A stretch of 64,000 bases of DNA from contig NZ_CP060632.1 of NCBI RefSeq assembly GCF_014337155.1, positions 1,309,001 through 1,373,000 on the forward strand. The letters run 5' to 3'. Made by a program: the position numbers and the translations under genes. This document shows positions 1 to 9,934 of this stretch, one piece after another. This stretch comes from Wujia chipingensis. Its GTDB lineage: Bacteria; Bacillota; Clostridia; Lachnospirales; Lachnospiraceae. Under the pieces are notes generated by a model. It searched no databases. It saw only the letters and a list, made by a program, of their open reading frames with translations, and was not told the origin of the DNA. Position 1 is the first letter of the stretch. Each line of letters opens with the position of its first letter.

Positions 1-2
1 TC

Positions 3-227
3 GAAGTTGGTAAGACTTACGAAGGTAAGGTTGTTCGTATCATGAACTTCGGTGCATTCGTAGAGCTGTCACCAAACAAGGATGGACTGATTCATATCTC
101 TAAGCTGGCAGATCACCGCGTAGAGAAGGTAGAGGATGTCGTAAATATCGGCGATGTAGTCAAGGTTAAGGTTCTTGAGGTTGACCGTATGGGTAAGATC
201 AGCCTGAGCCTGAAGGACGCTGAGTAG
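3..227 (+). CDS. pnp: Polynucleotide phosphorylase, C-terminal S1 domain (5' truncated by window edge)
   Basis: The reading frame enters from the left edge and ends at TAG 225-227, so only the last 74 codons are present. They encode one S1 RNA-binding domain with the core order [22 protein letters not shown] and [13 protein letters not shown] single terminal S1 domain ending in a short acidic tail matches the end of bacterial PNPase, the phosphorolytic 3'-5' RNA exonuclease. RNase R or another S1 protein cannot be strictly excluded because the catalytic part lies outside the window. The next gene starts only 27 bases downstream with no terminator between them. Confidence 0.75.
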   Translation, partial: EVGKTYEGKVVRIMNFGAFVELSPNKDGLIHISKLADHRVEKVEDVVNIGDVVKVKVLEVDRMGKISLSLKDAE

Positions 228-254
228 TAGAACTATAAATTAGGAGGGTACCTC

Positions 255-2657
255 ATGAGATACGGATACTTTGATGAGGCAAATAAGGAATATGTGATTG
301 ACAGACCGGATACTCCGGCACCTTGGGCGAACTACCTTGGTTCTCCGGAATACGGCGCAATCATTTCCAACAATGCCGGTGGATACAGCTTTGTAAAGTC
401 TGGTGCAAACGGAAGAATTCTTCGTTATATCTTCAACAGCTTTGACCAGCCGGGCAGATACATTTATCTGCGTGACAATGACAGCAAAGATTACTGGTCA
501 GCCTCATGGCAGCCAGTTGGAAAAGATTTAGACAGCTACAAGAGTGAGTGTCACCATGGTACAGGCTATACGTATATGAATGCAGAATATGCAGGCATCA
601 AGAGCTCTGTACTTTACTATGTACCACTTGATAAGACGCATGAGGTATGGAAGCTGAAGGTTACGAACGATTCTGACAAGCCTCGTAACCTGTCAGTCTT
701 TGGTTACTGTGAATTTACAAATGATAACAACTATGAGCAGGATCAGGTCAATCTGCAGTATACACTCTTTATCACAAGAACATATTTCATGGGAAACCGC
801 ATTAAGCAGGTGATCAATGAGAACGTGAATAAGGGTGCAGCTATCAACGGAAGTGTTGCATTTACAAGATTCTTTGGTCTGGCTGGAGCAGAGGTTGCAA
901 GCTATGCCGGAGATAAGGAAGCGTTCCTTGGCAGATATCATGGCTATGGCAATCCAGTCGGCGTAGAAAACGGTGATTGCGGAAACTGTCTGAATTATAA
1001 TGGTAATGCCTGTGGCGCTTTGGAGACAAAGATCACACTCGCACCGGGCGAGAGCAAGGAGCTTGCATTTGTACTCGGCATGAAGAATGATGCAGAGACA
1101 GAAGCAGTGATGAACAGCTATGCAGATGTGCATGCACAGAGTGAAGCTGAGCTGGCAGAGTTGAAGGAATACTGGCATGGAAAGCTGAATCATTTCCAGG
1201 TAAAGACACCAAGCGAGTCATTCAATGCGATGATCAATACATGGAATGCATATCAGTGCTTCATGACATTTATCTGGTCAAGAGCCGCATCGTTCTCCTA
1301 CTGTGGACTTCGAAATGGATACGGATACCGTGATACGGTACAGGATATTCAGGGCGTAATCCATTTGGCACCAGAGATGGCGTTGGACAAGATCCGTTTC
1401 ATGTTGTCTGCACAGGTAGACAATGGTGGTGGACTTCCACTTGTAAAGTTTGATCACAATGCAGGTCATGAGGATACACCAGATGATGAGTCTTATGTAC
1501 GTGCAACCGGACATCCGGCTTATCGTGCAGATGATGCATTGTGGTTGTTCCCAACAGTTTATAAGTATATTGCGGAGTCTGGAAATACAGACTTTATCGA
1601 TGAAGTAATCCTGTTCGCAAATGGCGGAGAGGGTACGGTGTATGAGCATTTGAAGCGTGCGATTGATTTCTCTATGAATCACCTTGGAAACAATCGTATG
1701 CCGGCAGGTCTGCATGCAGACTGGAATGACTGCTTACGTCTTGGCAAGCAGGGCGAGTCAACATTTGTTGCAATGCAGCTTTACTATGCGATGAGCGTAC
1801 TCCGCATCTTTGCAGAGCAGAAAAATGATACAGAATATATCGCATATCTGGATAAGATCCAGAAGGAACTTGGCGATATTATCCAGACAAAGTGCTGGGA
1901 AGATGACCGCTATATCCGTGGATACAAGGAAGACGGCATGATCATCGGTTCCAAGCATGATCCGGAAGCAAACATGTGGCTGAATCCACAGTCATGGGCA
2001 GTTATCAGTGGTCTTGCCACAAAGGATCAGGCAGAGAAAGCACTGGAGTCTGTACATAGAGAATTGAATACACCATATGGCGTACGTCTGATGGCGCCAT
2101 CCTATGTAGATCATGCGTTTGAGGGAGCGTTGATGCTTCTGTTCAATCCATCCACAAAGGAAAATGGCGGTATCTTCTCACAGCCACAGGGTTGGATTAT
2201 TCTGGCAGAATCCCTGATGGGACATGGAAACCGTGCATTTGAGTATTTCACAGAAAGCTCACCTGCATCCATGAATGACAAGGCAGAGATCAGAAAGCTG
2301 GAGCCATATTGCCACGGACAGTTTACAGAGAGCTCTGACAGCCCATTCGAGGGTAGAGCACATGTACACTGGCTGACCGGTACAGCATCGACCGTTATGG
2401 TTGGATGTGTTGAGGGTATCCTTGGTATGCGTCCGGACTTCGATGGACTTCGTATCGCACCATCGGTTCCATCTGACTGGAAGGAATTCGAGATCAACAA
2501 GGACTTCCGTGGAAAGAAGCTTCATATCGTTGTGAAGAATCCGAATGGCGCAGAGAGCGGTTACAAGAGTCTTGTCGTAAATGGCAAAGAAATGAGCGAT
2601 AACTATATTGCAGCAAGCGAGCTGGCTGATATCAATGAGATTATCCTTACAATGTAA
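255..2657 (+). CDS. Cellobiose phosphorylase, glycoside hydrolase family 94
   Basis: This 800-residue protein has the length and layout of GH94 cellobiose phosphorylases: N-terminal beta-sandwich, linker helices, (alpha/alpha)6 barrel and C-terminal beta layer. Such enzymes split cellobiose with phosphate into glucose-1-phosphate and glucose in the cytoplasm. The start region YGYFDEANKEYVIDRPDTP and the barrel motif HADWNDC, with the general acid Asp at residue 492, fit the family. No signal peptide is seen. A ribosome site TAGGAGGG lies 8-15 bases before ATG 255. The gene follows pnp closely and ends before a strong terminator. Specificity for longer cellodextrins is possible, but the length and N-terminus favour cellobiose. 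Confidence 0.9.
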   Translation: MRYGYFDEANKEYVIDRPDTPAPWANYLGSPEYGAIISNNAGGYSFVKSGANGRILRYIFNSFDQPGRYIYLRDNDSKDYWSASWQPVGKDLDSYKSECHHGTGYTYMNAEYAGIKSSVLYYVPLDKTHEVWKLKVTNDSDKPRNLSVFGYCEFTNDNNYEQDQVNLQYTLFITRTYFMGNRIKQVINENVNKGAAINGSVAFTRFFGLAGAEVASYAGDKEAFLGRYHGYGNPVGVENGDCGNCLNYNGNACGALETKITLAPGESKELAFVLGMKNDAETEAVMNSYADVHAQSEAELAELKEYWHGKLNHFQVKTPSESFNAMINTWNAYQCFMTFIWSRAASFSYCGLRNGYGYRDTVQDIQGVIHLAPEMALDKIRFMLSAQVDNGGGLPLVKFDHNAGHEDTPDDESYVRATGHPAYRADDALWLFPTVYKYIAESGNTDFIDEVILFANGGEGTVYEHLKRAIDFSMNHLGNNRMPAGLHADWNDCLRLGKQGESTFVAMQLYYAMSVLRIFAEQKNDTEYIAYLDKIQKELGDIIQTKCWEDDRYIRGYKEDGMIIGSKHDPEANMWLNPQSWAVISGLATKDQAEKALESVHRELNTPYGVRLMAPSYVDHAFEGALMLLFNPSTKENGGIFSQPQGWIILAESLMGHGNRAFEYFTESSPASMNDKAEIRKLEPYCHGQFTESSDSPFEGRAHVHWLTGTASTVMVGCVEGILGMRPDFDGLRIAPSVPSDWKEFEINKDFRGKKLHIVVKNPNGAESGYKSLVVNGKEMSDNYIAASELADINEIILTM

Positions 2658-2699
2658 GTGCTAAGACAAACGTACGCAAAATATAGAAGAAACTATGTG

Positions 2700-2736
2700 A
2701 TATGGTGGGTAGATTCTGTACCCACCATATTTTTCT
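2700..2736 (+). terminator. Intrinsic terminator after the GH94 gene
   Basis: A perfect 12-bp stem (ATATGGTGGGTA pairing with TACCCACCATAT) with a 7-base loop is followed at once by TTTTCT. It lies 43 bases past the phosphorylase stop codon and separates this gene from the MATE gene. Confidence 0.92.
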
Positions 2737-2845
2737 ATATATATATAACAGAATTGATATATGCGTGCGGAACTATCATGCGGGAGATTTTTGGATTTGA
2801 TTGTGAAACATGCAGGGCGTGTGTGAAAAGTGAGGTGAATGACAC

Positions 2846-4243
2846 ATGAATACGAAACGGTCTTTTCAAATCAAAAAATTTATTGGCGATCGTGCCTTTT
2901 ATAAGCGATATCTGATGCTTGCTTTGCCGATGATCTTACAGAATGCGATTACGAATTTGGTCAGCTTTTTGGATAATATCATGGTTGGACAGCTTGGAAC
3001 TGAACAAATGTCCGGTGTAGCGATTGTGAATCAGTTGATTTTTGTATATAATTTGGCAATTTTTGGTGCGGCATCGGCAGCAAGTATTTTTGGCGCACAG
3101 TATTTCGGAAAAGGAAACCATGAAGGTCACATGTACTCATTCCGATTCAAACTGTATGCAACGATGTTTGTGACGATTCTTGCAATTACGTTATTTATTA
3201 CGAATGGTGAGAATCTCATATCCTTATATCTTACGGATACGGCCGGAACCGGTGCGACAGATGTTGCGTTACGGTATGGAAAACAGTATCTGTCCATCAT
3301 GCTGATCGGCTTGGTTCCTTTTGCGGTTACACAGTCGTATGCGACAAACATCAAGGAAACCGGGCAGACATTTGTACCGATGGTTGCAAGCTTCGTGGCA
3401 GTTGGAAGCAATGCAGTGTTAGATTATCTGTTGATATTTGGAATTGGGCCATTTCCGAAGCTTGGCGTTATGGGTGCAGCGCTCGCAACGATACTGGCGC
3501 GTTATATAGAAGCTGCAATTATTGTAATCTGGGCACATTCCCATAAAGAAAAGAACAAGTATCTGGCTGGTGCATACCGGGGATTTGGCATGCCAATGGG
3601 CGAATTCAAAGCAATTTTGATCAAAGGATTTCCACTTATGTTGAATGAACTTCTCTGGGCGGCGGGGATGACAGCAGTGACGCAGTGCTATTCGGTGCGC
3701 GGACTCGAGGTGGTTGCCGGACTAAACATCGCAACGACGATCACGAATTTGTTTAATATTGTGTATATTCAGCTTGGTGCATGTATCAGCATCATTGTAG
3801 GACAGTATCTGGGAGCCGGCGAGCTGGAACAGGCGAAGGATGCGGATAATAAGATGATCGTGTTCAGTGTATTTTGCTGTATACTTGTCGCGGCGGTAAT
3901 GTTTGTAGTTGGCAGGTTTTTTCCGCATATCTACAATACAACCGATGAAATCAAGAAGCTTGCTACAGCGTTCATGAGTATATCTGCGCTTTTGATGCCG
4001 ATTTGTTCCATGAGCCATACCTTCTACTTTACCTTACGATCAGGCGGTAAGACATTGGTTACATTCCTGTTTGATTCCGTGTTCACATGGGTCATTGTTG
4101 TTCCTTGTGCGTACGTGCTTGCGCATTTTACGGGACTTGGAATTGTGAGTGTGTATTTTTTCGTGCAGGCGACGGAATTAATCAAAGCGACGATTGGATT
4201 CTTTATGGTGAAGAGTGATGTCTGGTTGGTGCAGATGGTATAA
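2846..4243 (+). CDS. MATE family multidrug/Na+ antiporter
   Basis: This 465-residue protein has about twelve hydrophobic segments in two related halves, the normal size and layout of MATE exporters. These membrane proteins expel cationic or aromatic compounds in exchange for Na+ or H+. Family-typical stretches are LPMILQNAITNLVSFLDNIM near residue 30 and GVMGAALATILARYIE near residue 215. GAGGTG at 2833-2838 precedes ATG 2846 by seven bases. It sits alone between two terminators, so it is probably monocistronic. The substrate cannot be inferred. Confidence 0.9.
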   Translation: MNTKRSFQIKKFIGDRAFYKRYLMLALPMILQNAITNLVSFLDNIMVGQLGTEQMSGVAIVNQLIFVYNLAIFGAASAASIFGAQYFGKGNHEGHMYSFRFKLYATMFVTILAITLFITNGENLISLYLTDTAGTGATDVALRYGKQYLSIMLIGLVPFAVTQSYATNIKETGQTFVPMVASFVAVGSNAVLDYLLIFGIGPFPKLGVMGAALATILARYIEAAIIVIWAHSHKEKNKYLAGAYRGFGMPMGEFKAILIKGFPLMLNELLWAAGMTAVTQCYSVRGLEVVAGLNIATTITNLFNIVYIQLGACISIIVGQYLGAGELEQAKDADNKMIVFSVFCCILVAAVMFVVGRFFPHIYNTTDEIKKLATAFMSISALLMPICSMSHTFYFTLRSGGKTLVTFLFDSVFTWVIVVPCAYVLAHFTGLGIVSVYFFVQATELIKATIGFFMVKSDVWLVQMV

Positions 4244-4278
4244 TTGCAGTCTGCGTATAATAAAATATATTAATATAA

Positions 4279-4325
4279 AAAAGAGGCATTCCCTATCTGA
4301 GCTGTTTGGGAATGTCTCTTTTTGC
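4279..4325. terminator. Bidirectional terminator between MATE and ppaC genes
   Basis: A stem of AAGAGGCATTCCC against GGGAATGTCTCTT (one G-T step) has A residues before it and TTTTT after it, so it can end transcription in both directions. It lies between two convergent genes. Confidence 0.88.
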
Positions 4326-4352
4326 GTTATAGGCATTTGCTGATTACATATC

Positions 4353-6011
4353 CTACATATTATTCGAAGCACTTACGATCATCGGTAAGATCTGCTTCTT
4401 CCTGGAGACAACGCCCGGCAGGTTGATGCTGCCGCCGGATACTTCATCGAGCTTGAACGCTTTTTCAAGCAGTTCTTCGGAGTTTTTGCCATAGTATAAA
4501 AGCTCGGTGCTTTCTTTGAAGATATTCGTCAGCATGAAGAATAACATATCGGCTTCGCTCTGGTTGTAGATGCTTTCCATGTATTTGAGAATCCGTGGCT
4601 TGACCGCATCTAACATCGTAGAGTTGAACGCAGTGATCTGTCCGATGCCGAACTTTAAGTTCTCTGAGGAGAATACCTTGTAATCCTGATAGAAGATTTC
4701 CTCGTCCGTCTCGTTCATCAGCTTGCTTCCGGCGTTGAACATGGCAATCGCATATGCTTCGATATCGATGTTTGCGATCTTTGCAAGCTTCCGGCATGTA
4801 TGCTCATCCATCTGTGTGCAGGTCGGTGAGCGGAACATCAAGGTATCCGAGATGATTGCAGAACATAACAGTCCGGCAATCTGCTTCGGGATTTCAACAT
4901 GGTTTTCTTCAAACATCTGATAGATGATCGTTGCTGTACAGCCAAGTGGCTGGTTGCGGAAATAAACCGGATTCATCGTCTGCAAGCCGCCCAGTCTATG
5001 GTGATCGATGATTTCCAGAAGCTGGACTTCTTCGATACCGTCGACTGCCTGTGCATGCTCGTTGTGGTCAACTAAGATGACCTTTTTTGGATTCGCATTC
5101 AAATAATTTCGCTGGGAGATCAGTCCTACGTATTTTCCATATTCATTCAGGACAGGATAGTACTGGTGGCGTTTACCCGCCATAACGGTACGGATATCCC
5201 GGATATAATCCTCAGTCGAGAAGGTGATCAGGTTATCCTTCTTCATAAAGTAACGGATTGGGATACTCTGGTTGATCAGACGCGCTGCGGTATAAGTATC
5301 ATATGGGGTACGGATGATCGAGCAGTTGTGATCCTCAGCGAGCTTCGTGATTGTTTTCGATACGACCGCACCGTCACAGATGATGATGCACTGTGCATCC
5401 ATCTCAATTGCGCAAAGCTGTGACTCGTAACGGTTACCAAGGATGACAATGTCGCCCTGCTCAATGTAGTTTTCCATCATGTCCGGGTTGGCGGCGGAGA
5501 TCAGCACCTTTCCGGTATGCACATAATCCTTCTCATCGCCGACGATCAGATCAGCAGAGAGGGTGTTGATAATATTCTTGTATGGTGTGTGCGCGGATGC
5601 GATGACACGGTTGTCGTACACTTCCATATAAGTCATGGCGATGTCGCGAACGGTGATCAGTCCGACTAAATTGCCATTTTCGTTTACCGATGGAAGCGTG
5701 GTTGCACCGGATTCGCTTAAGATTTCCCATGCATTTTTGATGGAAATCTCTCCGTCAACGCCATCGATATGGCGGTATTCCACGTCTTTTACCTGTGTGG
5801 AGACATTTTCCATATATTCCGGCACAGCCGCGGAAAATGCATTTAATACATATTTGGTTTCTGCGTTTATCTCGCCAGCGCGCATCGGGACATAATCATC
5901 GCCGGTAATCTGCCGCTTCAGATAAGCATAGCAAATGGAAGAACAGATGGAGTCAGTGTCCGGATTTTTATGTCCGATGACATATACTTTGTCTTTGCTT
6001 TGTGTTTCCAT
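4353..6011 (-). CDS. ppaC: Manganese-dependent inorganic pyrophosphatase with CBS and DRTGG regulatory domains
   Basis: This 552-residue protein is a family II pyrophosphatase (DHH superfamily) that hydrolyses pyrophosphate in the cytoplasm. Metal-binding motifs are HKNPDTDS (residues 14-21), DHN (315-317) and DHH (336-338), and the C-terminal substrate motif SRKKQ is at 536-540. Between the first motif and the rest lie two CBS motifs (about 68-127 and 251-305) flanking a DRTGG domain (about 143-250). This is the CBS-PPase layout, known to be inhibited by AMP/ADP and activated by ATP or diadenosine polyphosphates. A GGAGG site precedes the ATG. It is divergent from tepA and has its own promoter. 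Confidence 0.93.
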   Translation of the reverse strand: METQSKDKVYVIGHKNPDTDSICSSICYAYLKRQITGDDYVPMRAGEINAETKYVLNAFSAAVPEYMENVSTQVKDVEYRHIDGVDGEISIKNAWEILSESGATTLPSVNENGNLVGLITVRDIAMTYMEVYDNRVIASAHTPYKNIINTLSADLIVGDEKDYVHTGKVLISAANPDMMENYIEQGDIVILGNRYESQLCAIEMDAQCIIICDGAVVSKTITKLAEDHNCSIIRTPYDTYTAARLINQSIPIRYFMKKDNLITFSTEDYIRDIRTVMAGKRHQYYPVLNEYGKYVGLISQRNYLNANPKKVILVDHNEHAQAVDGIEEVQLLEIIDHHRLGGLQTMNPVYFRNQPLGCTATIIYQMFEENHVEIPKQIAGLLCSAIISDTLMFRSPTCTQMDEHTCRKLAKIANIDIEAYAIAMFNAGSKLMNETDEEIFYQDYKVFSSENLKFGIGQITAFNSTMLDAVKPRILKYMESIYNQSEADMLFFMLTNIFKESTELLYYGKNSEELLEKAFKLDEVSGGSINLPGVVSRKKQILPMIVSASNNM

Positions 6012-6064
6012 TTATCAAACCTCCGTAATTTATAGAAAAAATAAATAAGCTACTTTGCGTTGCT

Positions 6065-6093
6065 ATTATAGTTTCCGTATTTATAAAAGTCAA
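6065..6093 (-). promoter_or_regulatory. Sigma-A type promoter for ppaC
   Basis: Read on the minus strand, TTGACT (6093-6088), a 17-base spacer and a perfect TATAAT (6070-6065) lie about 55 bases before the ppaC start codon. Confidence 0.8.
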
Positions 6094-6146
6094 ACAAAAT
6101 GTACATAATATCTATGAGAAAATTTTGTGAACGGAGGTAGGAAACA

Positions 6147-6923
6147 TTGGAGAGACAGGGAGAAACAGGGAAGGAACAGGCGTTTCATATGGATAGCCGG
6201 CAGAAACAGGAAGAAAGCGGGATGGACAACCAGCAAAAGCAGGGGAGTCTGATCACTGACTACGGACAGATTACTTTGTCGAAAAACCGGTATCATCACC
6301 GAATTCATTTGTTGAATATAATAGGAGAAATCGAGGGGCATGAGAATCTTGGTTCGTCCTCGAAGACAAGCAAATATGAGCATATCCTGCCACAGCTTGC
6401 TGCCGTGGAGGACGACGAGGGCATCGACGGACTGATGGTACTCTTAAATACCGTGGGCGGTGATGTCGAGGCAGGGCTCGCTATTGCAGAGATGATTGCA
6501 TCCTTAAGCAAGCCGAAGGTATGTCTTGTGCTTGGCGGCGGACATTCAATTGGCGTGCCGTTGGCAGTATCCGGGGATGTGACGTTTATTGTGCCGTCGG
6601 CAACGATGGTCGTGCATCCGATCCGGATGAATGGAACCGTGCTTGGTGTGACGCAGAATTACGAATATATTGAGCGGATGCAGGATCGGATCATTGAATT
6701 TACGTCGAATCATTGTTCCATCAAGGAAGAGGAACTGAGGGAGATCATGTTCAATACGAAAGAACTGACGAAAGACATTGGTTCGGTGTTAGTTGGCAGG
6801 CAGGCAGTCGAGGTAGGAATCATCGACCGGGTGGGCGGCATCCATACCGCAATGAATTGTTTATATGACTTGATAAATGCAAAGAAAAATAGTAAAATAG
6901 AGCAGTATGAGCATTTAAACTGA
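6147..6923 (+). CDS. tepA: ClpP-class translocation-enhancing protein TepA
   Basis: This 258-residue protein belongs to the TepA branch of ClpP-like serine peptidases found in Firmicutes. The nucleophile is likely Ser134 in GGGHSIG and the catalytic His is His157 in VVHPIR, with LNTVGGDVEAGLAIAEMI forming the usual preceding helix. The role of the family is poorly defined; in Bacillus it has been linked to protein translocation and spore-forming conditions. The start is a TTG at 6147, chosen because GGAGG at 6133-6137 is nine bases upstream. The first 35 residues are a Gln/Lys-rich extension without clear homology. It precedes the FtsK/SpoIIIE gene, a common neighbour. Confidence 0.85.
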   Translation: MERQGETGKEQAFHMDSRQKQEESGMDNQQKQGSLITDYGQITLSKNRYHHRIHLLNIIGEIEGHENLGSSSKTSKYEHILPQLAAVEDDEGIDGLMVLLNTVGGDVEAGLAIAEMIASLSKPKVCLVLGGGHSIGVPLAVSGDVTFIVPSATMVVHPIRMNGTVLGVTQNYEYIERMQDRIIEFTSNHCSIKEEELREIMFNTKELTKDIGSVLVGRQAVEVGIIDRVGGIHTAMNCLYDLINAKKNSKIEQYEHLN

Positions 6924-6932
6924 CATAAATAT

Positions 6933-6976
6933 ACCCGTGTGGCGGTTTGTATATGGATACGGACTGCCATATGGGT
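6933..6976 (+). other. 20-bp stem-loop between tepA and ftsK
   Basis: Bases 6933-6952 pair with 6957-6976 across the whole length with an ATGG tetraloop, allowing five G-U pairs. All wobble pairs are valid only in an RNA read from the + strand. There is no U tract after it, so it is not a canonical terminator. It could be a transcript-end or processing structure. Confidence 0.6.
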
Positions 6977-7040
6977 GATTACATTTAGAAAAATGTCTGT
7001 CATAATCGGAGAATGAGGGAAAAGAGAAGGAGTGCATACC

Positions 7041-9911
7041 GTGGCAACGGGAAACAACAGTACATATAATAAAGGTCCACAATCGAATACGAGAAGTAAA
7101 ACGACTGCCAGCCGTTCGACATCGACGGCAAGATCACCACAGAAAGCAAGATCTTCGCAGTCGTCCAGACAGGCGTCCGCTTCCCGTACAGGAGGAAGAA
7201 AGACAAAAGCACAGCTGGCGCAGGAACAGGCACGGAAGAATGAAATCCATCTGTTTATCTGTCTGGCAGTTTGTACATTTTTCTTTATCAGCAACTTTGG
7301 CTGGTGCGGCGTTGTAGGCAATTTCTTTGCGAAGTTTATGTTTGGACTGTTTGGTGTTGTGGAATATGTGCTTCCGTTATACATCTTTTTGACAGAGGCA
7401 TTTCTGCTTTCAAACGGTGCAAAAAAAGCAGTCGTAAACCGCGTACTCTGTGTAGGACTGTTTATTGTTGCAGCAGCATTTATCTTCCAGCTTACGGCTG
7501 GTGCCGATCATATGACGGCGAAGCTTCTGTATGATCAGGGGGCACAGGAAAAGAAGGGCGGCGGATTTATCTTAGGTGGATTGCTCGTTGTACTGTACAA
7601 TCTGATTGGAAAACCGGGCGCGATCATTGTGATTGCACTTTTGATCATCATTGGAATCATCGTCGTAATGAATGTGTCGCTGATCGATTTTGCAAAGGAG
7701 CGGTCTGCACAGTTCAAGAATCGTTACAATGCGCTGTATGAGGATGATGACGAGGAAGCGATTGATCCAGAGGCAGCACTTGAGGCAAAGCGCAGAACAA
7801 AATTGGATAATATCAAGGTGGAGCAGGAGAAGCCGGCTGTACCAGTGAAGAAGAAAAAGAAGAAAGTCAAAAATAAGAAGGTCGAGGGGGAAGAGGTTCA
7901 TGAGTTAAAACCGCTTCCACATGAAGATCTGTTCAATCCGAATCTGACCTTGCAGGATGCCAAGGATGTCTCAGAGGGGTATGTAGATTTGTCGCTGCTG
8001 AAAAAGAAAAAAGGCGGTGTGACAGAACTTCGCAGTGCGAAAGCGGATATCCCACCTGTGCCGGATACACCGAAGAAAGAGACGGTGGATTTCTTTGACC
8101 GCCCAGATTATGCAAACGGAGCCGCACAGGAGGAAACGACAATCACAGATCAGATGTGGCAGGAGGAAAACGCACAGACAGGTACTGATATTTCTGCTTA
8201 TGATGAGACGGCTGCGGATACATTGGACCCGGTACATACGAAGAGAACGTCGCGTGCAGCAGAAAAACAGATGGACACCGCAGATGTTTCCGTGCCAGAT
8301 GCGGACGAGGCTCCAGTGACCGAAGCGGCGACGAGAAAGCGCAAGAAGACGAAGGAATCCGAGCAGGAGATGCTTTCGGAACGTGACCAGATTGCAGAGA
8401 CAATTCAGGAAAACAGTGAACAAAAACCAATCAAGGAATACAAATTCCCACCGTTGAAGCTCTTGAAGAGTGGCAGAGGAAAGGGGACAAAGTCAAATGA
8501 AGCGTCCGTCCGTGAGACCGCGATGAAGTTAAAGAGCACACTCGAAAACTTCGGCGTCAATGTCACAGTGACGGATTACAGCTGCGGTCCATCTGTTACC
8601 CGGTATGAGTTACAGCCGGAGCAGGGCGTGAAGGTATCGAAGATCACGAACTTGGCGGATGATATCAAACTGAATTTAGCGGCGGCAGATATCCGTATCG
8701 AAGCACCGATTCCGGGCAAGCCGGCAGTAGGTATTGAGGTGCCGAACAAGGAGAGCCAGCCTGTATTTTTCCGCGATCTGCTTGAATCAGACAACTTCCA
8801 GAAGTTCCCGTCCAACATTGCATTTGCAGTTGGTAAGGATATCAGCGGACAGGTGGTTGTGGCAGATATCGCGAAGATGCCGCATTTGCTGATCGCAGGT
8901 GCGACTGGTTCCGGTAAATCGGTCTGTATCAATACATTGATCATGAGTATCTTATATAAGGCAAAGCCGGATGACGTGAAGCTGATTATGGTTGATCCAA
9001 AGCAGGTAGAGCTGAGTATCTACAATGGAATCCCACATATGCTGATTCCGGTTGTGACCGATCCGAAGAAGGCGGCAGGCGCTCTGAACTGGGCGGTACT
9101 TGAAATGACAAATCGTTACCAGTTATTTGCACAGTATAATGTGCGGAATCTGCAGGGCTATAACGAAAAGGTAAAGGCAGTGACAGGCTCGGAAGAGGGT
9201 AACGAAGACTTGAAGAAGCTGCCACAGATCGTGATTATTGTCGACGAGCTTGCTGATCTGATGATGGTAGCACACGGCGAAGTGGAGGATGCTATCGTGC
9301 GTCTGTCCCAGCTTGCACGTGCGGCAGGTATCCATCTGGTAATCGCAACGCAGAGACCATCTGTGGATGTCATTACCGGTCTGATCAAGGCAAATGTGCC
9401 ATCCAGAATCGCGATGACCGTATCCTCGGGTGTCGACTCGAGAACGATCCTCGATATGAATGGTGCCGAAAAATTGCTTGGTAAAGGTGATATGTTATTC
9501 TATCCGACGGGCTATCCGAAGCCGGTACGTGTACAGGGTGCATTCCTGTCGGATGATGAGATCGCAGATGTCGTGGACTTCCTGAAGGAGGAAAGCGGCG
9601 AAGTGACCTACGATGAATCAATCTCAAAGGAGATTGCGAACACAAAGGTCGGTGGTTCTGGCGGTGGTGCATCGTCTGCAGAACCGGAATATGATGACTA
9701 CTTTGTAGATGCCGGAAAGTTTATTATCGGAAAAGATAAGGCGTCCATCGGTATGTTACAAAGAGTATATAAAATCGGATTTAACCGTGCAGCACGTATT
9801 ATGGATCAGCTTTCCGAAGCTGGTGTGGTCGGTCCGGAAGAGGGGACGAAGCCACGGAAGGTGCTTATGAGCATGGAAGAATTTGAAAATTATGTAGAGG
9901 AATATTTATAA
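7041..9911 (+). CDS. ftsK: DNA translocase FtsK/SpoIIIE family
   Basis: This 956-residue protein pumps chromosomal DNA across a division or sporulation septum. Four membrane helices occupy about residues 65-215, followed by a long charged Lys/Glu-rich linker to about 480. The motor has Walker A GATGSGKS at 620-627 and Walker [11 protein letters not shown], and ends with the DNA-reading gamma winged helix ([19 protein letters not shown]). Start choice: GTG 7041 is eight bases after AAGGAG (7027-7032), whereas the in-frame GTG at 7032 overlaps that site. Whether it acts in vegetative division, sporulation or both cannot be told here. Confidence 0.93.
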   Translation: MATGNNSTYNKGPQSNTRSKTTASRSTSTARSPQKARSSQSSRQASASRTGGRKTKAQLAQEQARKNEIHLFICLAVCTFFFISNFGWCGVVGNFFAKFMFGLFGVVEYVLPLYIFLTEAFLLSNGAKKAVVNRVLCVGLFIVAAAFIFQLTAGADHMTAKLLYDQGAQEKKGGGFILGGLLVVLYNLIGKPGAIIVIALLIIIGIIVVMNVSLIDFAKERSAQFKNRYNALYEDDDEEAIDPEAALEAKRRTKLDNIKVEQEKPAVPVKKKKKKVKNKKVEGEEVHELKPLPHEDLFNPNLTLQDAKDVSEGYVDLSLLKKKKGGVTELRSAKADIPPVPDTPKKETVDFFDRPDYANGAAQEETTITDQMWQEENAQTGTDISAYDETAADTLDPVHTKRTSRAAEKQMDTADVSVPDADEAPVTEAATRKRKKTKESEQEMLSERDQIAETIQENSEQKPIKEYKFPPLKLLKSGRGKGTKSNEASVRETAMKLKSTLENFGVNVTVTDYSCGPSVTRYELQPEQGVKVSKITNLADDIKLNLAAADIRIEAPIPGKPAVGIEVPNKESQPVFFRDLLESDNFQKFPSNIAFAVGKDISGQVVVADIAKMPHLLIAGATGSGKSVCINTLIMSILYKAKPDDVKLIMVDPKQVELSIYNGIPHMLIPVVTDPKKAAGALNWAVLEMTNRYQLFAQYNVRNLQGYNEKVKAVTGSEEGNEDLKKLPQIVIIVDELADLMMVAHGEVEDAIVRLSQLARAAGIHLVIATQRPSVDVITGLIKANVPSRIAMTVSSGVDSRTILDMNGAEKLLGKGDMLFYPTGYPKPVRVQGAFLSDDEIADVVDFLKEESGEVTYDESISKEIANTKVGGSGGGASSAEPEYDDYFVDAGKFIIGKDKASIGMLQRVYKIGFNRAARIMDQLSEAGVVGPEEGTKPRKVLMSMEEFENYVEEYL

Positions 9912-9934
9912 GGGAGTCAGGAGGACAAAAGAGT

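Noticed and set aside
2658..2849. Open frame of 63 codons between the GH94 and MATE genes
   Set aside because: It begins at the phosphorylase stop codon, runs through the terminator hairpin, has no ribosome site and no recognisable protein.
6147..6250. Secretion signal at the TepA N-terminus
   Set aside because: The extension is hydrophilic and Gln-rich without a hydrophobic core.
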